Below are positions 8,093 to 15,502 of a DNA stretch of 64,000 nucleotides, one piece after another. The translations under genes were made by a program, and so were the position numbers. The notes under the pieces were generated by a model. It had not been told where the DNA came from. It saw nothing but the letters and a program-made list of their open reading frames with translations, and made no database searches. The stretch's first letter is position 1; each line of letters begins with the position of its first letter. Source of the DNA: an uncultured Stenotrophomonas sp. (GTDB lineage: Bacteria; Pseudomonadota; Gammaproteobacteria; Xanthomonadales; Xanthomonadaceae); the NCBI RefSeq assembly GCF_945952405.1, contig NZ_CAMFIA010000005.1:124001-188000 (forward strand), written 5' to 3'.

Positions 8093-8899
8093 ATGACCCC
8101 GCCGCTGACCGACTTCATCGACCGCGCCCAGCGCCTGTTCGTGCTGACCGGCGCCGGTTGCAGCACCGCCTCGGGCATTCCCGATTACCGCGATGCCGAC
8201 GGCCAGTGGAAACGCACGCCACCGGTGACCTACCAGGCATTCATGGGCGAGGCGGCCACCCGCCAGCGCTACTGGGCCCGCAGCCTGCTGGGCTGGCCGC
8301 GTTTCGGCCTGGCCCGGCCCAACGGTACCCACCAGGCGCTGGCCGCGCTGGAAAGCCGCGGCAAGCTGCAGCTGCTGCTGACCCAGAACGTGGATGGCCT
8401 GCACCAGCGCGCCGGCAGCCACAACGTGATCGATCTGCATGGCCGCCTGGACCTGGTGCGTTGCATGGGCTGCGAGCGCCGCAGCGGCCGCGAGGACCTG
8501 CAGCTGCGCCTGCGCGACGCCAATCCGGGCTGGGACGCGCTGGAAGCCGGCATCGCCCCGGATGGCGACGCCGACCTGGAGACCGACTTCTCCCGCTTCG
8601 TGGTGCCCGATTGCCCCTACTGCGGCGGCGTGCTGAAGCCGGATGTGGTGTTCTTCGGCGAGAACGTGCCGCGTGAACGGGTGGCGGCGGTGCACGACCA
8701 TCTGCAGCAGGCCGACGCTGTACTGGTGGTCGGATCGTCGCTGATGGTCTATTCCGGCTTCCGTTTCGTGCAGGCCGCGGCCAGGGCCGGGTTGCCGGTG
8801 GCGGCGTTGAACCGGGGCCGCACCCGCGCCGACGACCTGCTGCAGTTCAAGGACCAGCGCGACTGCGCCGAAGCGCTGTCCACGTGGGCTTCGCCCTGA
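8093..8899 (+). CDS. Sir2-family NAD-dependent protein deacylase
   Basis: This is a sirtuin of 268 residues, cytosolic, which removes acyl groups from lysines while consuming NAD and releasing nicotinamide. NAD-binding motifs are GAGCSTASGIPDYR near the N-terminus and TQNVDGLH mid-protein; the catalytic His is in DLHGRLD. A four-Cys zinc site is formed by CMGC and CPYCGG, and GSSLMVY is the late Rossmann motif. The arrangement resembles class II sirtuins (SIRT4-like), often weak deacetylases that prefer other acyl groups. The ATG at 8093 was chosen because it starts 10 residues before the first conserved motif. A nicotinamidase gene that could recycle its product lies 3.2 kb away. Confidence 0.95.
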   Translation: MTPPLTDFIDRAQRLFVLTGAGCSTASGIPDYRDADGQWKRTPPVTYQAFMGEAATRQRYWARSLLGWPRFGLARPNGTHQALAALESRGKLQLLLTQNVDGLHQRAGSHNVIDLHGRLDLVRCMGCERRSGREDLQLRLRDANPGWDALEAGIAPDGDADLETDFSRFVVPDCPYCGGVLKPDVVFFGENVPRERVAAVHDHLQQADAVLVVGSSLMVYSGFRFVQAAARAGLPVAALNRGRTRADDLLQFKDQRDCAEALSTWASP

Positions 8900-8965
8900 G
8901 CCGAGCATAGGCGCGGCTCTACAAGGGTCGAGGGCTTCCGTAGAGCCGAGCCTACGCTCGGCTGC
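8898..8965. repeat. Pair of inverted GTAG-type REP elements
   Basis: One element at 8898-8922 reads in reverse (ending GGCTCTAC) and a second at 8940-8965 reads forward (GTAGAGCCGAGCC...GGCTGC). Together they form a tail-to-tail REP pair able to fold into one long hairpin after the sirtuin stop codon, and may act as a terminator or mRNA stabiliser. Confidence 0.8.
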
Positions 8966-9058
8966 AGCGGGCCGCGCGAAACAGCGATCCATCCAGACGG
9001 TTGATTCGCGCGCCGCGCAGCGGTGCAATACGCACCCCCTACGTCGTTCATCACCGTC

Positions 9059-10159
9059 TTGAGCCAGCTGTTTTCGCCGATCTCGTTCGGCCCCCTGACC
9101 TTGTCCAACCGCATCGTGATCGCACCGATGTGCCAGTACTCCGCCGAAGATGGCCGCGCCAGCGACTGGCATGCCATGCACCTGGGCAACCTGGCGCAGT
9201 CCGGTGCCGGCCTGCTGATCCTGGAAGCGACCGCCGTCGAGCCGCGAGGACGCATCAGCTGGGCCGACCTGGGCCTGTGGGATGACGGCACCGAGGCGGC
9301 GCTGGCGCAGGTGCTGGCCAGCGTCCGCCGCTGGTCGCCGATGCCGCTGGGCATCCAGCTGGGCCATGCCGGGCGCAAGGCCTCGGTGAAGCGGCCGTGG
9401 GACGGTGGTGGCCAGCTGCCGGCCGACGACGCGCGTGGCTGGACCACGCTGGCGCCGTCACCGCTACCGTTCCATGCCGCCGATCCCGCTCCGCAGGAAC
9501 TGGACGAGGCCGGCATCGCCGAGGTCATCGCCGCGTTCGCTGCCAGCGCGGTGCGCGCCGAGCGCCTGGGCTTCGAACTGATCGAGCTGCATGCCGCGCA
9601 CGGCTACCTGCTGCACCAGTTCCTGTCGCCGTTGAGCAATCGCCGCACCGATGGCTACGGGGGTTCGCTGCCCAATCGCCTGCGCCTGCTGGTGGAAGTA
9701 TTCGACGCTGTGCGCGCGGCGGTGTCGGACAAGGTCGCCGTGGGCGTGCGCATTTCCGCCAGCGACTGGGTCGAGGGTGGCTGGGACCTGGTGCAGAGCG
9801 AGGCACTGGCACAGGTGCTGGACGCGCGTGGCTGCAATTTCCTGCATGTTTCCAGTGGTGGCCTCGACGAGCGCCAGAAGATCACCGTCGGCCCGGGCTA
9901 CCAGGTGCCGTTCGCGGCGGCGATCAAGGCCAAGGTGCGCATGCCGGTCATCGCGGTGGGCATGATCACCGAGCCGGAGCAGGCCGAATCGATCCTGCGC
10001 CATCTCCATGCCGATGCGGTGGCACTGGCACGCGGCATCCTCTACGACCCGCGCTGGCCCTGGCACGCCGCCGCCGCACTGCGCGACAGCGTGGAGCCGG
10101 CACCGCAGTACCTGCGCTGCGAGCCGCGCGATGCGCGCGGCGTGTTCAAGGCGCGCTGA
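9059..10159 (+). CDS. NADH:flavin oxidoreductase, old yellow enzyme family (YqjM/XenA type)
   Basis: This FMN enzyme of about 366 residues belongs to the old yellow enzyme family, which reduces activated C=C bonds or xenobiotics using NAD(P)H. Visible motifs are NRIVIAPMCQYSAEDG (the Cys of the YqjM/XenA subclass), GIQLGHAGRK, and IELHAAHGYLLHQFLSP with the substrate-binding His pair. The C-terminal FMN phosphate loop ends in DAVALARGILYDPRWP. The start is uncertain: TTG at 9059 fits the family N-terminus (SQLFSPI) but lacks a clear ribosome-binding site, and GTG at 9023 would add 12 residues. Its stop lies 1 base from that of the convergent LysR gene. Confidence 0.9.
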   Translation: MSQLFSPISFGPLTLSNRIVIAPMCQYSAEDGRASDWHAMHLGNLAQSGAGLLILEATAVEPRGRISWADLGLWDDGTEAALAQVLASVRRWSPMPLGIQLGHAGRKASVKRPWDGGGQLPADDARGWTTLAPSPLPFHAADPAPQELDEAGIAEVIAAFAASAVRAERLGFELIELHAAHGYLLHQFLSPLSNRRTDGYGGSLPNRLRLLVEVFDAVRAAVSDKVAVGVRISASDWVEGGWDLVQSEALAQVLDARGCNFLHVSSGGLDERQKITVGPGYQVPFAAAIKAKVRMPVIAVGMITEPEQAESILRHLHADAVALARGILYDPRWPWHAAAALRDSVEPAPQYLRCEPRDARGVFKAR

Positions 10160-10160
10160 G

Positions 10161-11072
10161 CTACACCCGCCAGGCCGGCGCCATGCCGGCCTGCAGGTGT
10201 TCGAACAGCGCGCGGATCTTGGCGGTGAAGTCGCGGCGGTCGCTGACGCAGAAGTAGACCTCCATCGGCTCCGGCCGCCACGCCGTGTGCGCATCGAACA
10301 CCGCCTGCAGGCGACCCTCGCGCAGGTACGGCGCAGCCACGAACGCGGCCAGCCGGGTGATGCCGGCACCGGCCGCCGCCAGTGTCGCCAGCGCGTCGAT
10401 GTCATCGCAGACCATGCTCGGCGGCAGCGCGGCGTCCACGCGCTGGCCGTCCTTCAGCAGGCCCCAGCGCAGCGGCCGGCCGTCGGTGGGGAAACGGTGC
10501 AGCAGGCCGCGATGGCCGCCCAGGTCGGACGGCTGCTGCGGCGTGCCGTGCGCCTCCAGGTATGCCGGCGAGGCGCAGAATACGAACGGAACGCGCGCCA
10601 GCTGCCGTGCGACCACCCCATCTTCCAGCTGCGCACCGATGCGGATGCTGGCATCCACCGCTTCCGGGCCATGCTGCACGGCGCGGTCGGTCAGGCGCAG
10701 CTCCAGCTGCAGCTGCGGGTAGCGCTGCTGCAGCGAGGGCAACAGTGGCGCCAGCACATGGCGGCCGAAGGCGCTGCTGCTGGCGATGCGCAGTGGCCCG
10801 GCCGGCTCGATGTCACCGGAGGTGACCATCGCCTGCGCGCGCGCGAGGTCGGCCTCGATGTGGCGCACCTGTGCCAGGTACAGCGCACCGGCCTCGCTGA
10901 GCGCCAGCTGGCGCGTGCTGCGGTTCAGCAAGCGTACGCCCAGATGGGCCTCCAGCCGGTTGATGTTCTGGCCGACTGCGGTGGCGCTGATGCCAAGGAT
11001 GCGGGCCGCGGCGGCAATGCTGCCGGTCTCTGCGGTGCGGGTGAAGCTGCGGATCAGTTGCAACAGGTTCAT
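10161..11072 (-). CDS. LysR-family transcriptional regulator
   Basis: This is a 303-residue LysR regulator. The N-terminal winged helix-turn-helix covers residues 1-60 (SIAAAARILGISATAVGQNINRLE shows the helix-turn-helix), followed by a linker helix and a periplasmic-binding-like effector domain (from GPLRIASSSAFG). It groups with the LysR members that control a nearby oxidoreductase. A start at 11090 would add six residues (MASWSV). It is convergent with the old yellow enzyme gene and divergent from purU, with 114 bases between; LysR proteins commonly act on the divergent promoter, but here the likelier target is unknown. Confidence 0.93.
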   Translation of the reverse strand: MNLLQLIRSFTRTAETGSIAAAARILGISATAVGQNINRLEAHLGVRLLNRSTRQLALSEAGALYLAQVRHIEADLARAQAMVTSGDIEPAGPLRIASSSAFGRHVLAPLLPSLQQRYPQLQLELRLTDRAVQHGPEAVDASIRIGAQLEDGVVARQLARVPFVFCASPAYLEAHGTPQQPSDLGGHRGLLHRFPTDGRPLRWGLLKDGQRVDAALPPSMVCDDIDALATLAAAGAGITRLAAFVAAPYLREGRLQAVFDAHTAWRPEPMEVYFCVSDRRDFTAKIRALFEHLQAGMAPAWRV

Positions 11073-11186
11073 GACCGACCAGCTTGCCATGGGGACAGCC
11101 AAGTATCGCTTGGGACTGAACCAAGCGTTTCGGTTGCATCGGTGACCATCGATCCGGTCGGCCGGGCGCTGCCCTACACTCGGGCG

Positions 11187-12038
11187 ATGCGCCCCGATTC
11201 CATCCTCACCCTGTCCTGTCCCGATCGTACCGGCATCGTCTATCGCGTGTCCGGCCTGCTGTTCGACCATGGCTGCAACATCCTCGACGCCCAGCAGTTC
11301 GGCGATGAGGAGAGCGGTCGGTTCTTCCTGCGCGTGCACTTCGACCGCGACGCCAGCCTGCCGCTGGCGACGGTGCACGAGGCGATGGCCGCGCTTGCGG
11401 CCGGCTTCGGCATGGACTGGCAGCTGCATGATGGCCGCCGTCGTGCACGCCTGCTGGTGCTGGTCAGCAAGCAGGGTCACTGCCTCAATGACCTGCTGTT
11501 CCGCGCCCACAGCGGACAGCTGAAGGTCGACATCGCCGCGGTGGCCTCCAACCACGCGGATTTCGCGGCGCTGGCCGCGTCCTACCAGGTACCGTTCCAC
11601 CACCTGCCGGTCAACGCCGCGACGCGCGCGGTGCAGGAGCAGCAGATCATCGACCTGGTTGAACGCGAGCGCATCGACCTGGTGGTGCTGGCGCGCTACA
11701 TGCAGATCCTGTCACCCACCCTGTGCCGTGCGCTGGCTGGCCGTGCGATCAACATCCACCACAGTTTCCTGCCCAGCTTCAAGGGCGCGCAGCCGTACCA
11801 CCAGGCGCACGCGCGCGGGGTCAAGATCATCGGCGCCACCGCGCACTACGTCACCGAAGACCTGGACGAAGGCCCGATCATCGAACAGGACGTGGCCCGC
11901 GTGGACCACGCGATGGCGCCGCGCGAGCTGGTGCGGCTGGGCAGCGATACCGAATCGCTGGTGTTGGCACGCGCGGTGCGCCGCCATGTGGAGCACCGCA
12001 TCCTGCTCAATGGGCACCGCACGGTGGTGTTCCGGTAG
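11187..12038 (+). CDS. purU: Formyltetrahydrofolate deformylase
   Basis: PurU hydrolyses 10-formyltetrahydrofolate to formate and tetrahydrofolate, balancing one-carbon pools and supplying formate for purine synthesis. The 283-residue protein has an N-terminal ACT domain (LTLSCPDRTGIVYRVSGLL) and a C-terminal formyl-transferase-fold domain. The catalytic set is visible: Asn and His in INIHHSFLPSFKGA, and Asp in TEDLDEGPIIEQD. The ATG at 11187 was chosen because the ACT domain begins a few residues later; the open frame upstream lies antisense to the LysR gene. The TAG stop codon is part of the REP element that follows. Confidence 0.95.
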   Translation: MRPDSILTLSCPDRTGIVYRVSGLLFDHGCNILDAQQFGDEESGRFFLRVHFDRDASLPLATVHEAMAALAAGFGMDWQLHDGRRRARLLVLVSKQGHCLNDLLFRAHSGQLKVDIAAVASNHADFAALAASYQVPFHHLPVNAATRAVQEQQIIDLVERERIDLVVLARYMQILSPTLCRALAGRAINIHHSFLPSFKGAQPYHQAHARGVKIIGATAHYVTEDLDEGPIIEQDVARVDHAMAPRELVRLGSDTESLVLARAVRRHVEHRILLNGHRTVVFR

Positions 12039-12058
12039 TGCCGGCCGCTGGCCGGCAA
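12035..12058. repeat. GTAG-type REP overlapping the purU stop codon
   Basis: A GTAG head is followed by the palindrome TGCCGGCCGCTGGCCGGCA. The TAG of the head is the purU stop codon. The same 24-base sequence recurs at 24521-24544, where it likewise supplies the mmsB stop. Confidence 0.85.
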
Positions 12059-12081
12059 TCCCGTCATCCCCGCAGGGCGGT

Positions 12082-12708
12082 TCAGATGACTGCGATGCCC
12101 GCCTTGCCCAGTGCCTCGCGCACCATCGCATCGTTGGCCGCGGTCACCGGCCGGGTCAACTCCCACAGGAACTTCACCCGGAACCCGGACTTCACCGCAT
12201 CCTGCGCGCTCCACAGCACGCAGTAGTCGCGGGCCAGTCCGCACACGTGCACTTCGCGGATGCGGCGTTCGTGCAGCCAGCCGGCCAGGCCGGTAGCCGG
12301 GCGTTCGCCGTCCGGGCCGTGGTTTTCGCGGAAGGCGCTGTACGAGTCCACCTGCGGGCGGGTGCCCTTGCGCAGGATCAGGTCGGCGACGGTCCAGTCC
12401 ACGCCCGGATGCAGGGCGGCGCCGGTGCTGCCCTGCACGCAGTGGTCGGGCCACAGGGTCTGCGGCTGCGCGTGCAGCAGGATGGTCTCGAACGGACGCC
12501 GGCCGGGATGCTGGCTGGCGAACGAGGCGTGATCGGCCGGATGCCAGTCCTGGGTGGCCACCACCGTGCGGTACTGGCGCTGCGCCAGCAGCGCGGCAAC
12601 CGGTGCCACCAGCGCGTCACCGTGGTCGCAGGCCAGTGCGCCACCGGGCATGAAGTCCGGCTGCAGATCGATCACCAGCAGGGCGACATCGGCGGGCAGG
12701 GCGGTCAT
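12082..12708 (-). CDS. pncA: Nicotinamidase
   Basis: PncA hydrolyses nicotinamide to nicotinic acid and ammonia for NAD salvage in the cytosol. The protein has 208 residues, near the usual length. The catalytic triad is visible: Asp in DLQPDF, Lys in LILRKGT, and Cys in LARDYCV. The metal-binding Asp-His-His is in TQDWHPADHAS. The ATG at 12708 was preferred because the longer frame adds a tail unlike the family. It lies downstream of queH on the same strand with a 71-base gap holding a tandem repeat, so the two may form an operon. The substrate is also released by the sirtuin encoded at 8093-8899. Confidence 0.94.
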   Translation of the reverse strand: MTALPADVALLVIDLQPDFMPGGALACDHGDALVAPVAALLAQRQYRTVVATQDWHPADHASFASQHPGRRPFETILLHAQPQTLWPDHCVQGSTGAALHPGVDWTVADLILRKGTRPQVDSYSAFRENHGPDGERPATGLAGWLHERRIREVHVCGLARDYCVLWSAQDAVKSGFRVKFLWELTRPVTAANDAMVREALGKAGIAVI

Positions 12709-12751
12709 GGCAGGTCCGGTACAACCAAAGGGGCGACCAGCGTGGCCGCCC

Positions 12752-12783
12752 CATGGCCACACGTCAACATGGCCACACGTCAA
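12752..12783. repeat. Tandem duplication of 16 bases at the queH stop codon
   Basis: CATGGCCACACGTCAA occurs twice without a gap, at 12752-12767 and 12768-12783. The second copy includes the queH stop codon (TGA on the minus strand), so the duplication lies at the 3' end of queH and in the short gap to pncA. Confidence 0.9.
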
Positions 12784-13451
12784 TCGGCCTGCGGCGCCTC
12801 GGTGTCCTGCCCGTAGTACAGCAGGCCGATCCTGATGCGCTCGCGGCCGTTCTCGCGGCGGTGGCGGTTGGCGTCGCGCAGCGAGTACACGCAGCCGCAG
12901 TACTCCTGCTGGTAGAACTGTTCGCGCTTGCTGATCTCGATCATGCGGCTGGCACCACCGCCCTTGCGCCAGTTGTAGTCCCAGTACTGCAGGCCTTCAT
13001 AGCGCGAGGCGGCGCGGATGCCGCAGTCGTTGATCTGCGCCATGTTCTTCCAGCGCGAGATGCCCAGTGACGAGCTGATGGTGTCGTAGCCATGCTCATG
13101 GGCATACAGTGCGGTGCGCTCGAATCGCATGTCGAAGCACATCGTGCAGCGGATGCCGCGCTCGGGCTCGTTCTCCATGCCGCGTGCACGGCTGAACCAG
13201 TTGTCGGTGTCGTAGTCGCAATCGATGAACGGGATGCCGTGCTGTTCGGCGAAGCGGATGTTCTCCTGCTTGCGCAGCTCGTATTCCTTCACCGGGTGGA
13301 TGTTGGGGTTGTAGAAGAAGATCGCGTAGTCGATCCCGGAGGCGGTGATCGCCTCCATCACTTCGCCGGAGCAGGGCGCGCAGCACGAATGCAGCAGCAG
13401 GCGCTTGCCATCGGCAGGCAGGGTCAGGGTGGGGCGTTGGAGCTCGGTCAT
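12780..13451 (-). CDS. queH: Epoxyqueuosine reductase QueH (cobalamin-independent)
   Basis: QueH (formerly DUF208) performs the last step of queuosine synthesis, reduction of epoxyqueuosine to queuosine in tRNA, replacing the cobalamin-dependent QueG. The protein has 223 residues from ATG at 13451. The Cys motifs typical of the family are all present: HSCCAPCSG near the N-terminus, [13 protein letters not shown] mid-protein, and QEYCGCVYS near the C-terminus; they bind an iron-sulfur cluster and form a redox pair. [11 protein letters not shown] is a further conserved block. Upstream on the same strand lies a cobalamin riboswitch, which suggests that expression falls when B12 is plentiful. pncA follows downstream. 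Confidence 0.95.
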   Translation of the reverse strand: MTELQRPTLTLPADGKRLLLHSCCAPCSGEVMEAITASGIDYAIFFYNPNIHPVKEYELRKQENIRFAEQHGIPFIDCDYDTDNWFSRARGMENEPERGIRCTMCFDMRFERTALYAHEHGYDTISSSLGISRWKNMAQINDCGIRAASRYEGLQYWDYNWRKGGGASRMIEISKREQFYQQEYCGCVYSLRDANRHRRENGRERIRIGLLYYGQDTEAPQAD

Positions 13452-13643
13452 GGTCGGGTACCGCATGGACCGCCGGCAACGGCGGTGGCCCATGCATCAG
13501 CGCGTGGGGATCGGGTCTGGCCGGATTCCGTGAACAGGACGCGCGCGACCGCGCCGCCTGCATGCGCAGGACAGCGACAGCCCCGGCAACCTCCCCGCGG
13601 AGATTCCAGGTCGAGTCAGGGGACGGTCGTGTCCCCCGGCCGG
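13452..13643 (-). other. Leader between riboswitch and queH
   Basis: No gene is supported in these 192 bases. The segment holds GC hairpins, including ACCGCC/GGCGGT about 20 bases before the queH start, and is probably the untranslated leader through which the riboswitch acts. Confidence 0.5.
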
Positions 13644-13843
13644 GGCCGGTATTCGGGCTGATGGACACGGGCCGCGGCCCACCTACTACCTGCCGCTTCC
13701 CAGGCGCGAGCCCAGTGCTGTTGGCAGGATTCGTTTCCATTCACCGCTGCGGGGCAGCTCCGGAATGGGCGCGCGAGGCGCCGTCACCGGATTCCCATTC
13801 AAATCCCTGCCTTTGCAGCAGCGAGGGCAGGGATACCTTCGGC
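13644..13843 (-). promoter_or_regulatory. Cobalamin riboswitch upstream of queH
   Basis: On the minus strand the segment carries the conserved blocks of the adenosylcobalamin riboswitch in correct order: GGTAT at the 5' stem, GAATGGGAATCCGGTG, CCGGAGCTGCCCCGCAGC, GCACTGG, TGGGAAGC, and the 3' B12 box AGCCCGAATACCGGCC. GGTAT near the 5' end can pair with ATACC at the 3' end to close the outer stem. Downstream hairpins (CCCCGGCCGGGG, and GGGGAC/GTCCCC at about 13620-13640) may form the expression platform; no T run follows, so translational or Rho-dependent control is more likely. The first gene downstream is queH, 193 bases away. Confidence 0.92.
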
Positions 13844-13926
13844 GTGTGCAAAGTGGACCTGTTGGCGGCAATGGTCAAGGGCCGCGACCGCGGCGGCCGT
13901 TGAGCCGCACGCCGGCCGTGCCCGCG

Positions 13927-15333
13927 CTAGGGCGCGGTCATGTACCGCTGCCAGAGGTGGTTCACCAGCTGCAGCTGCGGGTCGTAGCGGCGCTTGCGTT
14001 CGAGGAAGGTCTGCCACTGCGGGTAGGCACGCTGGAACTGCTCGCGGGTGGCGTGTGGCCGGTAGGGCAGGTAGTAGCGGCCACCGCAGGCCAGTGCGGC
14101 GTCGATCAGGGCGCGGGTCCAGCGTGTGGCCATCGTGTCTCCCCAGGGATGCCGGCGCTGCTTGTGGTACAGCACGAAACAGAACACCTCCTGGTCCGCC
14201 CAGGCCATCAACGCGGTGGGATCGGCCGGCGCATGGCGGATCGATACATTCAACGCCTCCACCCGATGATGCTGCAGGATGGCGGCCATGCGGCTGGCGA
14301 ACGCCTGGAAACGCTCGACCGGGATGAAGTATTCCTGCAGCAGGTAGGTGGACATCGCGCGCGTGCGCGGTTCCAGCGCGGCCACGTCCAGGCTGGCTTC
14401 AAGGTTGCGGCGGATCACCCGTGCTTGGCTGAGCTGCGGCGCCACCACCTTGCTCGCACGCAGCTGCGGGCCGCCCGGCAGCTCCGACACCGCCCAGATC
14501 ATGTTCTGCTCATGGGCGTAGCTGGCGCCCACCGGGATCAAGCGCCTCGGGTCGGTCAGCGCGGCGCTGCTGCGCCGCCACGTCACCGTCAGCGGCGCAT
14601 CGAAACGGGGCGGCATCAGGTCGGCGTTGTGCATCAGCGCGTCGTCGCGCGACTGCACGTTGTCGCGGAACCAGCGCGGATAGTCGGCCAGCGCCACCGG
14701 TTCCATGTGCCGCGCCATATGATCGTTGCCGGCCAGGTCCAGTTCGACCTCGCTGACCACCGCGATCAGGCCATAGCCGCCGATCACGGCGGCGAACAGT
14801 TCCGGGTGCAGCTCGGGCGAGGTCTCCACCACTTCGCCTGAGCGCAGCACCACCTGCAGCGCACGGATCGTCGCGGCCAGGCTGCCATTGCCGACATAAC
14901 GGCCGTGGCAGTTGACCGATACCGAGCCACCAACGGTGAAGTTGCTGAAACTCTGCATCACCTTCACCGACAGCTCGTGCGGGTCCAGCAGTTCCTGCAG
15001 CGCGCGCCAGCGCATGCCGGCCTGCACGCGCACCGCGCGCCGCGCGACATCCAGCCAGACCAGGCCGTTGTAGCCGGTCAGGTCCAGTTGCAATGCTCCG
15101 CTGGCGTTGGTCTGGCCGCCCATGCTGTAGCGCGCCCCGGCCAGGCAGACCTCGCCGTCGTGGCCACGCAGGGCGGCCAGCAGCTCCGATTGCTGGTGGA
15201 TGGCCTGCACGCGGGCAATCCCGGTCGGCTCCAGCTGGCTGATGTCATTGGCCAGCGGTGTCTCGCGTCGCCCGCATGCGCTGGCGGCAACGGCGGTTCC
15301 ACAGCCCGCGATGAACGCGCGTCGGGTGGTCAT
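13927..15333 (-). CDS. Exported FAD-dependent oxidase/dehydrogenase (PCMH-type FAD domain)
   Basis: This 468-residue protein starts with a twin-Arg motif (TTRRAFIAG) and a hydrophobic stretch ending in ASAC, so it is probably exported folded by Tat and may be lipidated. The N-terminal half is a PCMH-type FAD-binding domain: CLAGARYSMGGQT, the sugar-lactone-oxidase-like VQAGMRWRALQELL, SFSNFTVGGSVSVNCHG and IGGYGLIAVVSEV. The C-terminal half resembles the D-arabinono-lactone oxidase group, ending in RYDPQLQLVNHLWQRYM. The substrate is unknown; a sugar or aldonolactone is plausible. It lies upstream of the queH riboswitch on the same strand, but the riboswitch marks a new transcript. Confidence 0.85.
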   Translation of the reverse strand: MTTRRAFIAGCGTAVAASACGRRETPLANDISQLEPTGIARVQAIHQQSELLAALRGHDGEVCLAGARYSMGGQTNASGALQLDLTGYNGLVWLDVARRAVRVQAGMRWRALQELLDPHELSVKVMQSFSNFTVGGSVSVNCHGRYVGNGSLAATIRALQVVLRSGEVVETSPELHPELFAAVIGGYGLIAVVSEVELDLAGNDHMARHMEPVALADYPRWFRDNVQSRDDALMHNADLMPPRFDAPLTVTWRRSSAALTDPRRLIPVGASYAHEQNMIWAVSELPGGPQLRASKVVAPQLSQARVIRRNLEASLDVAALEPRTRAMSTYLLQEYFIPVERFQAFASRMAAILQHHRVEALNVSIRHAPADPTALMAWADQEVFCFVLYHKQRRHPWGDTMATRWTRALIDAALACGGRYYLPYRPHATREQFQRAYPQWQTFLERKRRYDPQLQLVNHLWQRYMTAP

Positions 15334-15502
15334 GGCAATCCCTGCATGAAGATCCTGTGCGGAGTGTGCCCGGGCCTCTGCGACGCCGCCAGCGGCAGCG
15401 TGCGTGGCCGGGTTCTCAGGCTGTGAGAAGGCTTCAGGTCATACTGGGTCAGCAACGTCAGATGACGTCGTCTCAGGCACAGTCGGCAGCGGGGGCAGGA
15501 CA

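Noticed and set aside
13562..13903. Plus-strand frame of 113 codons in the region of the riboswitch
   Set aside because: It runs opposite to the conserved riboswitch and has no protein features.
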